A program made the position numbers and the translations under genes. The notes below the pieces were generated by a model. The model did not search any database. It worked only from the letters and a program-made list of their open reading frames with translations, and was not told the DNA's origin. Of a stretch of 64,000 nucleotides of DNA, positions 22,994 through 32,268 are shown piece by piece. Source of the DNA: Hydrogenophilales bacterium (GTDB lineage: Bacteria; Pseudomonadota; Gammaproteobacteria; Burkholderiales; Eutrophovitaceae); contig CACOJS010000006.1 of NCBI GenBank assembly GCA_902627495.1, forward strand, positions 42,985-106,984, read 5' to 3'. How positions within the stretch are numbered: the stretch's first letter is position 1; each line of letters begins with the position of its first letter.

Positions 22994-23440
22994 ACCTGTA
23001 CTGCCAAAGCCTCCGGTACCCCTTTGACTTTTTTTAAAAGTGGCAACTCTAACAAACTCAGCATGGACGACAGGGACAAACACCAATTGAGCTAACCGAT
23101 CCATGGGCTGAATAGTAAACGTTTTTAGACTCCGATTCCAAGTAGATACTAAGAGCTCCCCTTGATAGTCCGAGTCGATGAGTCCAACCAAGTTTCCGAG
23201 CACTATGCCGTGTTTGTGACCTAACCCTGATCTAGGCAAAATCATTCCAGCAAAATTTGGGTTACCAATATGTATAGCTATTCCAGTTTGAACAAGCTTT
23301 GTCTCTCCAGGTTCAAGGTTCAGTTCTGAATTAAGACAAGCTCTGAGATCCAACCCTGCAGATCCCAGTGTCGAGTAATCAGGATTACAGTCGGCTAGTC
23401 GTATATCAAGTATCTTAAGTTCAACTTTTATAGGGTTCAT
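22985..23440 (-). CDS. dut: Deoxyuridine 5'-triphosphate nucleotidohydrolase (dUTPase)
   Basis: The trimeric dUTPase motifs are all visible: motif [13 protein letters not shown], motif [14 protein letters not shown], motif [18 protein letters not shown], motif [13 protein letters not shown] and motif [11 protein letters not shown] at the C-terminus. It hydrolyses dUTP to dUMP and PPi, keeping uracil out of DNA and supplying dTMP synthesis. I start at ATG 23440; a TTG at 23452 would add four residues. The start overlaps the end of coaBC by 20 bases, the usual coaBC-dut arrangement. Confidence 0.96.
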   Translation of the reverse strand: MNPIKVELKILDIRLADCNPDYSTLGSAGLDLRACLNSELNLEPGETKLVQTGIAIHIGNPNFAGMILPRSGLGHKHGIVLGNLVGLIDSDYQGELLVSTWNRSLKTFTIQPMDRLAQLVFVPVVHAEFVRVATFKKSQRGTGGFGSTGKK

Positions 23441-24617
23441 AAAGTGCAGCAATATGGTTAATAAGGCGGTTTGATTGGTTTAGTTTGGTATCTTTTTCAA
23501 ACGTATGAGTTCCATTTTTATCAATCAACACTAGTTCGTTATAGTCAGAGTCAATAGCATTTTGAACAAGGTTTCCCACGATCAATGGGATATTTTTTTT
23601 AACTCGTTTCTTTTTAGCGTTGATTTCTAAGTCTTCTGTCTCCGCGGCGAAACCTACACAAAATGGTGGGTTAGGCAAGGAGCTTACTTCTTGCAAGATA
23701 TCGGGTGTAGGCTCTAGTTCGATACTCGATAATTTGTGGGTATCTTTTTTTAGCTTATGATCTATCGGGTTTCGTACCCTATAGTCGGCTACAGCGGCAA
23801 CGCTGATGAATATATTGATGCTAGGAATATTTTCTTTTACGGCTTTCAACATATCGCTAGCGGATAAGACCTTTACTAAATTGCAATTTTTAGGCGGCGG
23901 AACCGATGTGTTACCAGCCACAAGTGTTACCTTTGCCCCAGCATTCATAGCGGCCTGTGCTATAGAAAAACCCATACGCCCAGAGCTTTGATTAGAGATT
24001 CCCCTTACAGAATCAATTTTTTCAAAAGTACCACCAGCAGTTACCAAAATGTTACAACCAGATAGGCATTTAGGTCGGAAAAAGTTTTGTATGACCTCTA
24101 AGATAGCCTCTGGCTCTGCCATTCTCCCCATTCCAATCTCTCCACAAGCTTGGTTACCACCTGCAGGACCAATGAAGCTCACCCCATCTTCTTTGAGTTG
24201 GTTAATATTTCTTTGAGTGGATTTATTATTCCACATTTCATGATTCATAGCAGGTGCCACTACTAGGGGGCAATTTCTGGCTAAACATACAGTTGATAAC
24301 AAATCATTCGCTCCACCTGACGCGAGCTTTGCCAGAAAATTAGCGGAGGCTGGTGCAATAAGTATTAAATCTCTGTCACGAGATAGGTCGATATGCTCCA
24401 TACCATGTTCATCTGAATTATCCCACATGTTATCGGGAACTGGTTTTCCAGAAAGTGCTTGCATAGTGGTCTTAGAAATAAATTTCGTGGCGGCTTCTGT
24501 CATGACAACACGCACATCTATCCCTGATTTTGTAAAAGAGCGAACCAGAAATGCCGATTTATAAGCAGCAACTCCCCCAGTAACCCCTAACAGAATAGTT
24601 TTTACAGTCTTGTTCAT
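23421..24617 (-). CDS. coaBC: Bifunctional phosphopantothenoylcysteine decarboxylase/phosphopantothenate-cysteine ligase
   Basis: The N-terminal CoaC flavoprotein domain begins [14 protein letters not shown] and has the family motifs APAMNHEMW (catalytic and substrate-binding Asn-Met) and GMGRMAEPE. The C-terminal CoaB domain starts near residue 190 with [13 protein letters not shown], and includes [19 protein letters not shown] and VGFAAET. Together they convert 4'-phosphopantothenate, cysteine and CTP to 4'-phosphopantetheine in CoA synthesis. At 398 residues it has the full bifunctional length. It is transcribed together with dut. The usual linker GG after the first sheet is intact. Confidence 0.96.
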   Translation of the reverse strand: MNKTVKTILLGVTGGVAAYKSAFLVRSFTKSGIDVRVVMTEAATKFISKTTMQALSGKPVPDNMWDNSDEHGMEHIDLSRDRDLILIAPASANFLAKLASGGANDLLSTVCLARNCPLVVAPAMNHEMWNNKSTQRNINQLKEDGVSFIGPAGGNQACGEIGMGRMAEPEAILEVIQNFFRPKCLSGCNILVTAGGTFEKIDSVRGISNQSSGRMGFSIAQAAMNAGAKVTLVAGNTSVPPPKNCNLVKVLSASDMLKAVKENIPSINIFISVAAVADYRVRNPIDHKLKKDTHKLSSIELEPTPDILQEVSSLPNPPFCVGFAAETEDLEINAKKKRVKKNIPLIVGNLVQNAIDSDYNELVLIDKNGTHTFEKDTKLNQSNRLINHIAALYEPYKS

Positions 24618-24689
24618 TTAATTCCAATTTGCCAATAACCTTAACTTGAGGCTTTTCCGATTGTCAAGCTACGAAAAATACAGTCTAGC

Positions 24690-25250
24690 CTAATTTTTTG
24701 TATCTTTGATCAGATTCTTAATATTTTCAATATGAAAGTTTGCAATTGTAAAAATTCGCGAGTCGACTGATATGTAGCGACTGACTGTATCGGGAGCCAA
24801 ATCTCCTATGGAAATTTTCATTTTTGGCTCTGTATCAGTTGGTTTTGAATAAACAATTAGATAGATACTAGGATTTATAACTCCGTACTCATCTGAGAAA
24901 CTAAAGTTAAAGCTTCGTTCTTTGCGAGCACGACCAAAGCCTGTAATCATATATGCTATCTTGTCACTGTGTTGAGATTTCTCATGTTCATGGTGATTGT
25001 CTTTATCTCTGTGAGCTTTGTGGTACATCCATGTATTACTACCGGTTCTTTCAAAACGATGTGTTTCACCAGATAAGATTATTTCAAGAGCACCAATACT
25101 TTCAACGTTCCCAGGAATAAGAAAGTTAGGGTTCAAAGAGGAGCTATGACTATGTTTTTTAGGTTTTACTGTGGGGAGTGCAACAATTATTGTTATTAAA
25201 ACCCCTAAAATTACCCAAACCAGGATGGTGTTAGTAACTTTCATGGACAT
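24690..25250 (-). CDS. DUF4340-type membrane-anchored protein of a Gld-like ABC system, His-rich
   Basis: One N-terminal membrane helix (ILVWVILGVLITIIVALP) is followed by an extracytoplasmic domain resembling the DUF4340 proteins that close GldA-GldF-GldG type operons. The domain has an unusual number of His residues: H33, H35, H64, then H77, H80, H86, H87, H89 and H94 within 18 residues (a KAHRDKDNHHEHEKSQH stretch). Such a loop could bind Zn, Ni, Cu or similar metals. It starts 3 bases after the stop of the GldG-like gene and ends the four-gene minus-strand operon. At 186 residues it is shorter than many DUF4340 proteins, and the assignment rests partly on context. Confidence 0.65.
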   Translation of the reverse strand: MSMKVTNTILVWVILGVLITIIVALPTVKPKKHSHSSSLNPNFLIPGNVESIGALEIILSGETHRFERTGSNTWMYHKAHRDKDNHHEHEKSQHSDKIAYMITGFGRARKERSFNFSFSDEYGVINPSIYLIVYSKPTDTEPKMKISIGDLAPDTVSRYISVDSRIFTIANFHIENIKNLIKDTKN

Positions 25251-25253
25251 GAC

Positions 25254-26876
25254 TCATCGTTGTCTCCACCAAACAGCAATTCCAATCAGTGCTAACATCC
25301 CGGGTACAAATATCATACTGAGAAAGAACGTTCCTTTCATCTGGCGGTTAGTTAGATTTACCCGTGGTTGGTCATATGTTTTCGGTTCTATCCCTATCAG
25401 ATTTTCTTGGGCTGACAGGTAATTAACAGTATTGAAGAATAAATTACCATTTCCCAAGATATGGAAAAATGAGTTTGTAGCAAAATCAGAATCTCCTATT
25501 ATCGCTATTCTTGATTTTTTCGTGATCTCTAAAGATGACCTCTCAGGAGTTATATCTTTTTTATTGTTAGTTAATTCCGTAGGGGTTATATATTTAGGGC
25601 TTCTAACCACCACTACCATAATCGTGTTAGGTCCAGGTTTATCAACTCCTAGTTGAAATTCGGCTTTTTGCTTATTGGTTTCAGCATAACTACGTTTTGA
25701 TGAATTAATAATGGGTCTGACTGAGCTTCCAGGTACAGGTGTGTTTGTGGGAGATAAAGAGCGGGACCCCATAAAGAAAGTAAGTGGTAAACCTTCAGTT
25801 ATAGCATGTCGGTTATAGTTAGTAACAGCCGGTGCAGAGATATCCGTCCAAAAGTGACTAGCCTCATCTATAATTAGAGTGTCGTCTAGTATAACCCCTA
25901 GTTTCTTAATTAGAGGTTCTAAGCCAGTCTGAATAAAGGGGTCAAGCATAAATAGGGCGTTTCCTCCATTTTCAAGGAAAGTTTCAATGACTTTAATTTC
26001 ACGGGGTCTTAAAGACATTTGGGGCCCCGCGACTATGAGAACTGCACACGTATCTATATTTTGCTCAGAATCTAACAGTCTAACCGAGCGTACTTTATAG
26101 TTCATACTCTCAAGCCCATTCCTGGCCTTTCCCATTCCATGTCGCTCATGCAACACAACTTTTGTGTCCAGGCCGTGAGAATGTCCAGTTTCGCCGGGAG
26201 CCTCAAAATGATCATGATGCTCTAAACTAAAAGGGTCGCTTTCGGCATGTCCCTCTAAGAAACATAGAGTTTGCTGCTTGGCTTGAGATACTCGAAGGAT
26301 TCCATTAGCAATATCGATTTCGGTAGGCCCATTCACACGTACCGTTCGCCCTTCGCTTTCCATGACTGCTGTACCTGCAAACTCTATCCCTCTCATCCTT
26401 GCTTGTGCCGGATTGACCATCGGATCAAGAAATTCAACTGTCACCTTATTGGTGTAACTTGCCATTAGTTGATAAAGGTCAGAGGTCTCGCGCATCATTG
26501 CATCATGGAAAAAAATAATATGCACAGGTTTATCAAGTCTTTGCAACATATTAATTGTTTGTTCAGATAGAGAGTGGGTACGTTCTTTCGTCATGTCTAC
26601 ACGAATAGAGAATTGATGACTTAAATAGCCTACGGCAATTATTATTCCCAATAAACCAATAGTTGTTAATAAAATTTCTACCCGCTGTGCTCTAAAAGTA
26701 CCAATTACTTCCTGCCGTAGCTTATAGCCACCAATAATGCTTAGAGAGAGTCCACCGATAATACTACTAATCCCCCAGTAATTACTTTCCAACAAGATAA
26801 AATGGCTTATAACTGCTACCGAGATTAGTGCGACACCCAAGAGCAATAAAACTATCGATGAAGAAGATTTTTTCAT
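25254..26876 (-). CDS. GldG-like auxiliary membrane protein of ABC exporter, His-rich
   Basis: Three N-terminal membrane helices (about residues 8-26, 33-50, 67-86) are followed by a large extracytoplasmic domain of the GldG/ABC-type uncharacterised family, beginning MTKERTHSLSEQTINMLQRL, and a C-terminal helix near FLSMIFVPGMLALIGIAVWW. The motif CFLEGHAESDP is typical of the family. An insertion after it is His-rich: H210, H220, H221, H223, H232, H234, H243 and H246. The gene lies between the permease and the DUF4340 gene with spacings of 3 bases each. No gliding apparatus is suggested, and homologous operons in non-gliding bacteria have unknown cargo. Confidence 0.8.
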   Translation of the reverse strand: MKKSSSSIVLLLLGVALISVAVISHFILLESNYWGISSIIGGLSLSIIGGYKLRQEVIGTFRAQRVEILLTTIGLLGIIIAVGYLSHQFSIRVDMTKERTHSLSEQTINMLQRLDKPVHIIFFHDAMMRETSDLYQLMASYTNKVTVEFLDPMVNPAQARMRGIEFAGTAVMESEGRTVRVNGPTEIDIANGILRVSQAKQQTLCFLEGHAESDPFSLEHHDHFEAPGETGHSHGLDTKVVLHERHGMGKARNGLESMNYKVRSVRLLDSEQNIDTCAVLIVAGPQMSLRPREIKVIETFLENGGNALFMLDPFIQTGLEPLIKKLGVILDDTLIIDEASHFWTDISAPAVTNYNRHAITEGLPLTFFMGSRSLSPTNTPVPGSSVRPIINSSKRSYAETNKQKAEFQLGVDKPGPNTIMVVVVRSPKYITPTELTNNKKDITPERSSLEITKKSRIAIIGDSDFATNSFFHILGNGNLFFNTVNYLSAQENLIGIEPKTYDQPRVNLTNRQMKGTFFLSMIFVPGMLALIGIAVWWRQR

Positions 26877-26879
26877 GTG

Positions 26880-27587
26880 TTAGCGACGCCACTTTATATA
26901 GTTGATCGTTAGGGTCACCGAAGTCAATATAACCAACAAATAATAAACAACGGCTTCTGATCTGAGGAGACCCCGTATTAGTTCGCTATAATGTATCGAA
27001 AATGCAAGGTACCCAACAAAGTTTTGCATGAATGCACTCGACTGCATGTTTTGAAGTTGGCCTAACCACCAAAACCCAAGTAGTGTGGGGAGAGTCAAAA
27101 GTGCTGCTATAATTTGGTTTTTTGTTAGAGCGGAGTAGAGTTGTCCAATGGATATGGACGCCATTCCAAGTAAAACAAAACCAATATAGCCAGAGACTAT
27201 GTTAATTATATGTGGGTTACCGTAAAGAAACATAGGAATTAAGTTAATAAACGTAGCCAAGGTCATTATCAGAAGAATCGTTACGGCAGCTAGGTATTTA
27301 CCAAGAACAATCTGCCAAGTGAAAATAGGCAAGGTAACTAGAAGGTCCATAGTCCTCCCAGCATATTCTCCTGCAAAAATCCGCATAGTCAAAACAGGAA
27401 TAAGTATCATTAGCAGAAAGGCCATATCACGGAATGTAAGGTCCATTGTTGCAGCCCCTGTGCTAAAAACGTTGTATATAAAAAAATACCCTGTTCCTAA
27501 CAAGAAAGAGGAAATGAGAAAGTATGCTATCGGTGACCGGAAATATGTAACGATTTCTTTTTTATATATAGCAAATAACCCGCTCAT
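26880..27587 (-). CDS. ABC-2 type permease (GldF-like)
   Basis: The 235-residue inner-membrane protein has six hydrophobic segments and the ABC-2 permease hallmarks: the N-terminal FAIYKKEIVTYFRSPIAY cytoplasmic helix before the first membrane span, and RIFAGEYAGRTMDLLVTLPI between the second and third. It forms the channel with the ATPase encoded just upstream; their genes overlap by 4 bases (ATGA). It belongs to the same branch as GldF and NosY-like permeases. Substrate is unknown. Confidence 0.88.
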   Translation of the reverse strand: MSGLFAIYKKEIVTYFRSPIAYFLISSFLLGTGYFFIYNVFSTGAATMDLTFRDMAFLLMILIPVLTMRIFAGEYAGRTMDLLVTLPIFTWQIVLGKYLAAVTILLIMTLATFINLIPMFLYGNPHIINIVSGYIGFVLLGMASISIGQLYSALTKNQIIAALLTLPTLLGFWWLGQLQNMQSSAFMQNFVGYLAFSIHYSELIRGLLRSEAVVYYLLVILTSVTLTINYIKWRR

Positions 27588-28534
27588 AGAGAGTCACCCT
27601 TTTTAATATATTTCAAGAAGACATTTTCCAGAGTGGGTTGTTGTCTTTCAATTCGATAGAGTTTTGATATGCCCGTGGTTATTTTTGCTATTTGAGTCTC
27701 GATAGCATCCTCGGTGCTAACGTTACAGGTGATATTGGTTAAATCATGTTGGGTTTTATGTGACATTACTGAATGAACATTTTCTAAGTTTTCTAATTCA
27801 GCCTTCAACTGGTTGATATTGCCCGATGCTAATAGATTAACTCTATTAGTCTCTCTAGATGCCTTTTGTAAGCTTGATGGGGTATCCACGGCTAGTAGGC
27901 ACCCTTGATTGATTATTGCTACTCGGTCACATATTAGGGTGACCTCAGTTAGTATGTGGGTACTAAGTAAGACGGCATGGTTAGTCCCAATTTGCTTAAT
28001 TACTTCTCGGGTTTCATGTATTTGTCCAGGGTCTAGTCCAGCAGTGGGTTCATCAAGCAGCAGGACTTCCGGGTCACCTAACAGGGCTTGTGCTAATCCC
28101 AGACGCTGTCGATAACCTTTTGATAATTTATATATCTCGGTCTTACTGACTTGTTCTAATTGGCAGGCATTTATTACGCGGTCCAATTCTTTTTTTATTG
28201 TCTGTCGCGGTATTTTTTTTGCATTTGCTATGAATTTAAGGTATCCCGAAACCTCTAAAACATCATACAAGGGAGGATGTTCTGGAAGGTAACCTATTTG
28301 CTTTGAGGCCTCATGATGTTCAGTGGACATATCAAATCCAGAGACCTCTACTATTCCCGAGGTTGCTGTGGATGCACCAGCTATCATTTTCATTGTTGTT
28401 GTTTTACCAGCACCATTTGGTCCCAAAAACCCCACGATCTCTCCTGGCTTAACATCAAATGAAATTTTATGGATTATCTGTTTCGGTCCGTAGTTTTTGC
28501 AGACGTCCGATAAGAAGATTGCTGGCGTTACCAT
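27584..28534 (-). CDS. ABC transporter ATP-binding protein (GldA-like)
   Basis: Walker A is GPNGAGKTT, the signature LSKGYRQRLGLAQA, Walker B VLLLDEPTAGLDP, and the switch His is in LSTHILTEV. The signature starting LSKGYRQR and a C-terminal extension of about 90 residues after the switch are typical of the GldA/NatA/DrrA class. It is the first gene of the operon ATPase, permease, GldG-like, DUF4340. A terminator-like hairpin (28557-28576) separates it from the upstream secreted hydrolase gene, so it should have its own promoter, most likely near 28535-28556 or within the hairpin region. Confidence 0.92.
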   Translation of the reverse strand: MVTPAIFLSDVCKNYGPKQIIHKISFDVKPGEIVGFLGPNGAGKTTTMKMIAGASTATSGIVEVSGFDMSTEHHEASKQIGYLPEHPPLYDVLEVSGYLKFIANAKKIPRQTIKKELDRVINACQLEQVSKTEIYKLSKGYRQRLGLAQALLGDPEVLLLDEPTAGLDPGQIHETREVIKQIGTNHAVLLSTHILTEVTLICDRVAIINQGCLLAVDTPSSLQKASRETNRVNLLASGNINQLKAELENLENVHSVMSHKTQHDLTNITCNVSTEDAIETQIAKITTGISKLYRIERQQPTLENVFLKYIKKGDSL

Positions 28535-28556
28535 AATGTAGGTTTACTGAATAAAT

Positions 28557-28576
28557 GGGGGGCTGAAAAGCCCCCC
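28557..28576 (-). terminator. Terminator-like hairpin below the secreted metallo-hydrolase gene
   Basis: GGGGGGCT-GAAA-AGCCCCCC makes a perfect 8-pair stem with a four-base loop. On the minus strand it follows the hydrolase stop (28611) by about 35 bases and is followed by a short ATTTATT, a weak T tract. It separates that gene from the GldA-like operon. Confidence 0.75.
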
Positions 28577-28610
28577 AAAATTTAAAACGTTAGTGTCAAG
28601 AACTATTTGA

Positions 28611-29477
28611 TTAATACCACTGATTTCCACCAGCTTCCCACTGAGCACCGTCATGACCCATGTAAAGTGGAGCTCCCTGCAAGTCACGCATCATTTTCAA
28701 GCGTGTTACAGATTTATTGTAGTCTTGAACACTATAATTAAGGCCTGCTGGATAACCATCAAGGTTTTCCTGCATCCATATAGCATCTTGAGCCAAAATG
28801 ATAACCCCAGACTTTCCTGTAGTGACCCTCATGGATTGATGCCCTAGGGTATGGCCAGGAGTAGAGAGAACTTGAACAGTCCCGTCACCAAAAATATCGT
28901 AATCGCCTTCAAGCTCTAGGTAATTAAAATCCCGGGCGTTATCCAAGTCAGCAAGAACAAATGGCCCTTTGCCATCACGTCCTTGAAACTTTTCGGGCCA
29001 CCAACCTTGGTATAGTTCTTTCTTTTGGAAAATATGGATGGCGTTTGGAAACATCTCAATGTTTCCCGCATGGTCAAGGTGAGCGTGGGAGGAAACTACA
29101 GCTTTAACATCAGCAACGGTGTATCCAAGTTTTTTTAGAAGACCCCCAATGTTAGTTTCTTTTGTCTGACTAGGCTTTAAAAAATCACAAAGCCCCGGTG
29201 ACCAGTAATTTTTGCAATTATCCTCTACCTCTACATTGTTACCCGTGTCATAAACCACGATACCTTTTGGATGGTCGATCACCCACATACTAATTGGAAT
29301 GGTAATGTCCCGTGCTTTGTCTTCTGGTAGGCTAGGAATAAGCCCCCTAATGTCAAAAGGACCAAACATGCCACTTGTTCCCCAATAGGCCTTCACTTTT
29401 CCGTGGTGACCAGCACTAGCACTAAATGACATTACCCCCAAAAGCCCAATGAATACTGCTACAGCTAGTTTTTTCAT
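28611..29477 (-). CDS. Secreted metallo-beta-lactamase-fold hydrolase, N-acyl homoserine lactonase-like
   Basis: A signal peptide (MKKLAVAVFIGLLGVMSFS, cleavage near ASA-GHHG) precedes an MBL-fold domain with the two-metal motif SSHAHLDHAG (HxHxDH), a further His in STPGHTLGHQS, Asp in ILAQDAIW and His in YMGHDGAQ. Those motifs and layout resemble AHL lactonases and related lactone hydrolases, but this one is predicted to be periplasmic or secreted, unlike AiiA. I chose ATG 29477 (MKKLAV) since GGAG lies upstream; an ATG at 29492 adds five residues. Signal-molecule degradation is possible but not shown. Confidence 0.83.
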   Translation of the reverse strand: MKKLAVAVFIGLLGVMSFSASAGHHGKVKAYWGTSGMFGPFDIRGLIPSLPEDKARDITIPISMWVIDHPKGIVVYDTGNNVEVEDNCKNYWSPGLCDFLKPSQTKETNIGGLLKKLGYTVADVKAVVSSHAHLDHAGNIEMFPNAIHIFQKKELYQGWWPEKFQGRDGKGPFVLADLDNARDFNYLELEGDYDIFGDGTVQVLSTPGHTLGHQSMRVTTGKSGVIILAQDAIWMQENLDGYPAGLNYSVQDYNKSVTRLKMMRDLQGAPLYMGHDGAQWEAGGNQWY

Positions 29478-29816
29478 TTTTGTTAACTCCATGAATATTA
29501 TGAATCTTCAAATTGACTCCAAGCCTTAATTATTGCTGACTTAAAGACATTCCCTCTGATCTAAGACTATTAAATTAGAAAGCGTTTGTAAAGCTGAAAA
29601 TCCGTCCTCAATTAGACTTTTAAGCTTTTATCTGAAGATTTGAATCAGGATAATAGCTAATTTTCGTAACTAAATGAATTTAATAGTAAAAAATAGATAT
29701 TAACTGGTATTATTTCAAAATAACACTGTATGCCTTTTCCGTTGATTACTTGCCCATTGGCTTCTAAAATGTTATAAAACGCCCTCTTAATTATAACGTG
29801 TGTGGGGACTACGATT
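29478..29816. other. Long intergenic region, promoters of the MBL hydrolase and rpmB
   Basis: This is the largest gap in the window. It is AT-rich and contains no ORF with a ribosome binding site other than those of the flanking divergent genes. A good sigma-70 promoter for rpmB is at 29750-29778. No strong hairpin or repeated motif was found in the part nearer the hydrolase gene. Confidence 0.6.
29750..29778 (+). promoter_or_regulatory. Sigma-70 type promoter for rpmB-rpmG
   Basis: TTGCCC (29750-29755) and TATAAA (29773-29778) are separated by exactly 17 bases. Transcription would begin about 29785, leaving a leader of roughly 30 bases before the rpmB start at 29817. Confidence 0.65.
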
Positions 29817-30053
29817 ATGTCGCGAGTTTGTCAGGTAACAGGTAAAAGGCCTATGGCGGGAAACAATGTGTCACATGCCAATAATAAAAACAAGCGCCGA
29901 TTCCTGCCCAATCTCCACTACAAGCGGTTTTGGGTTGAAAGCGAGAAAAGGTGGGTTCGCCTTCGTGTTTCACATTCAGGTATTAGGATCATTGATAAGA
30001 AAGGAATCGAGGCTGTACTCTCAGACTTGAGAGATCAAGGATTAAAAGTCTGA
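29817..30053 (+). CDS. rpmB: 50S ribosomal protein L28
   Basis: The 78-residue product begins [20 protein letters not shown] and contains [20 protein letters not shown], both diagnostic for bL28; the length equals that of E. coli L28. ATG 29817 was chosen because the family starts MSRVCQ and a GGGGA sequence lies upstream; a GTG at 29802 would add five foreign residues. It is followed 30 bases later by rpmG, the classical operon. The usual four-Cys zinc form of L28 is not present (one Cys only). Confidence 0.97.
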   Translation: MSRVCQVTGKRPMAGNNVSHANNKNKRRFLPNLHYKRFWVESEKRWVRLRVSHSGIRIIDKKGIEAVLSDLRDQGLKV

Positions 30054-30083
30054 ACACAGAATTGACCGTATGAGGAAATAACA

Positions 30084-30239
30084 ATGAGAGAGAAAATTAA
30101 ACTTGAATCAAGTGCGGGTACGGGCCATTTCTATACCACCACAAAAAATAGACGATTAAAACCTGAAAAAATAGAAATAAAAAAGTATGACCCGGTGATG
30201 CGCAAGCATGTGGTGTACAAGGAAGCAAAAATTAAATAG
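30084..30239 (+). CDS. rpmG: 50S ribosomal protein L33
   Basis: The 51-residue ORF begins [19 protein letters not shown] and contains TKNRR and [19 protein letters not shown], the bL33 signature. It has no Cys pairs, so it is the zinc-independent form of L33. It lies 30 bases after rpmB with GAGG before the ATG. Downstream the desaturase gene converges, 32 bases away. Confidence 0.97.
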   Translation: MREKIKLESSAGTGHFYTTTKNRRLKPEKIEIKKYDPVMRKHVVYKEAKIK

Positions 30240-30271
30240 TTCTATTTAATAAATTAAATTAAGATCCCCAC

Positions 30272-31468
30272 CTAAGAATAACTCCTTAATACTTTAGAAA
30301 AATTAGTTAAAGGTATTATTCCAGATCGGTCTGCTTTTTTGCACCATTCTTCTAGCTCTTCAATTAGCTGCTCTTTGGTCAAGGTAGATTGTTTCCACAG
30401 CTTGGAGAGATCTAGTCTCATTACGTATAAGGTTTTTAAGATAGAACTATTATTTAAAAGGTTTTGGAACGTGACTCGTTCATTCTCTTCTAGTTGATTT
30501 AAATCTCCATGGAGCCAATTTTTAAACTGATTCCAGTCGCAGATTTTACAGCTATCATTGTTAACAAGCTTATTTCTTTCCTCATTGAAAGTTATTTTAA
30601 TACTTTGAGTAAATCGGGCTAAAACGTCATATCGATGCAAAATAACAGATCTCAAGGTATTGACATTGCACGCATTTTCAGTCGGTTGGAGAGTCACTTT
30701 TGGGGCTAATTTCCTAACTGAGGCTAATTTCATAAAGCAGAGTATTCTTATGTACATCCAGCCTATATCGAACTCGTACCACTTGGAGGATAGGCAAGCT
30801 GAGGTTGCATGGGCGTGGTGATTGTTATGCAGCTCTTCCCCTCCTATAAGAATTCCCCAGGGAATTATGTTAGTACTAGCATCCTCGGTTTGGAAGTTTC
30901 TATAACCCCAATAGTGCCCAATTCCATTTATTACTCCAGCAGCGGTGATAGGGATCCAAAGCATTTGGACAGCCCAGATTGACAATCCTACCGGACCAAA
31001 TAATCCTAAATTAATAATAAGCATTAGACTCACCCCCCATGTGCTCCGAGGTGTATAAATGTTTTTTTCAATCCAGTCGTTGGGAGTGCCATGACCATAT
31101 TTCTCTAGGGTGGATTTATTGACGCTCTCTCTCCTATATAGTTCGGATCCTTCAAAAAATACTTTCTTTATTCCAAAGATCTTAGGACTATGGGGGTCCT
31201 CTGGCCCCTCACATTTAGCATGGTGTTTCCGATGAGTCGCTGTCCAGCCTTTTGTCGACATCCCAGTTGTCAGCCAAAGCCAAAATCGAAAAAAATGAGC
31301 TATTACGGGGTTTAGGTTAAGTGACCTGTGAGCAGAATAACGATGCAAATATATTGTCACCGATATTATGGTCATATGTGTTAATCCAAGTGCTACCAAA
31401 ACGTGTTCCCACCAAGATAGATTTGTTACCCCGTTTATCCAGAGCGGTAAAGACAATATATTTTCCAT
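30272..31468 (-). CDS. Fatty acid desaturase (acyl-CoA delta-9 type)
   Basis: The membrane di-iron desaturase has the three histidine boxes: HRYSAHR (near residue 42), HRKHH (near 82) and HNNHH (near 215, in GGEELHNNHHAHATS), as in the stearoyl-CoA/DesA type. Four hydrophobic segments surround them. The protein would insert a double bond in membrane-lipid acyl chains with O2 and an electron donor. The C-terminal extension of about 130 residues (residues 260-398) is helical, charged, longer than needed for the catalytic domain and also occurs in DesA-like proteins of marine bacteria. It probably forms a single-gene transcript. Confidence 0.92.
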   Translation of the reverse strand: MENILSLPLWINGVTNLSWWEHVLVALGLTHMTIISVTIYLHRYSAHRSLNLNPVIAHFFRFWLWLTTGMSTKGWTATHRKHHAKCEGPEDPHSPKIFGIKKVFFEGSELYRRESVNKSTLEKYGHGTPNDWIEKNIYTPRSTWGVSLMLIINLGLFGPVGLSIWAVQMLWIPITAAGVINGIGHYWGYRNFQTEDASTNIIPWGILIGGEELHNNHHAHATSACLSSKWYEFDIGWMYIRILCFMKLASVRKLAPKVTLQPTENACNVNTLRSVILHRYDVLARFTQSIKITFNEERNKLVNNDSCKICDWNQFKNWLHGDLNQLEENERVTFQNLLNNSSILKTLYVMRLDLSKLWKQSTLTKEQLIEELEEWCKKADRSGIIPLTNFSKVLRSYS

Positions 31469-31581
31469 GGCTGACGGTTATATCCTCAAATGTTTTGTGG
31501 TTTCAAACCCGCAATTGTACCCTAGTAGGAATCATAAAGGCAGCTTTTGGTATCATTCATAGGAATCAACCGTAACTTATT

Positions 31582-32268
31582 TTAATGGACCACTATATTC
31601 GATAGTATAGATTCAAAAACACGTTCTCTTTTGTCAGTGTATTTGATTTTAACCGGTAAATAGTAGAGGTCTGTTGCGAGCCAAACTTCAAGTTGGCGAC
31701 CTCTATCATCGGTAGATTTCTTAATGATTACGGAATTTAAGGGGCCTTTTGGACTTTTTATTATGCTACTGCCTATGACTTTGTAGGTGTATTTCTTAAG
31801 TCTTTTTCCATCAGCGATATGAACCTGAAATTTTTGTTTTGGGGGTGTCAACATAAAGGAGAACAGAAAGCTAGCTTGATCAATGGTTCCGAGTGGGAGG
31901 TGTAGTCTTTTATCTTTATTTCTATTTTTTAAGTGCACTTGATTTAGATTCCAATTGAATTTAGCGATCCTAGATCCACTTTTCTTTCCTTTTTCTTCGT
32001 ACAAGCTTGGTATTAGGTTTGACCCTGCTATCTTTCCTTTTGATTGCCGGTAAAAATCTTTAAGGAACAATGATGCTATTCCTCTAGGTTTTGTTGTACT
32101 TTTTACTTCGTAATTCTTTCCAGCTCTTTGGAAAACTTCTGTACCTTCCCCAACTACAATACCACTAGTGACAATTTTAAACTCGATAAAAACACGGTTA
32201 GGGATACTTGAGTCTGCGTTAGCGGCCAGTGTAGCAAAAAACAAAAAGCAACAATAAACTAAGCGCAC
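31582..32268 (-). CDS. DUF3108-family exported protein
   Basis: A signal peptide (about residues 1-18, LVYCCFLFFATLAANA) is followed by a beta-rich domain of DUF3108 type, with YEVKSTTKPRGIASLFL and a C-terminal QLEVWLATDLYYLPVKIKYTDK. It is thought to be periplasmic, and no biochemical role is established. The GTG start at 32268 overlaps the 3' end of purN by 10 bases, and the order purM-purN-DUF3108 is common in Gammaproteobacteria, so the three are one operon. Confidence 0.85.
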   Translation of the reverse strand: MRLVYCCFLFFATLAANADSSIPNRVFIEFKIVTSGIVVGEGTEVFQRAGKNYEVKSTTKPRGIASLFLKDFYRQSKGKIAGSNLIPSLYEEKGKKSGSRIAKFNWNLNQVHLKNRNKDKRLHLPLGTIDQASFLFSFMLTPPKQKFQVHIADGKRLKKYTYKVIGSSIIKSPKGPLNSVIIKKSTDDRGRQLEVWLATDLYYLPVKIKYTDKRERVFESILSNIVVH

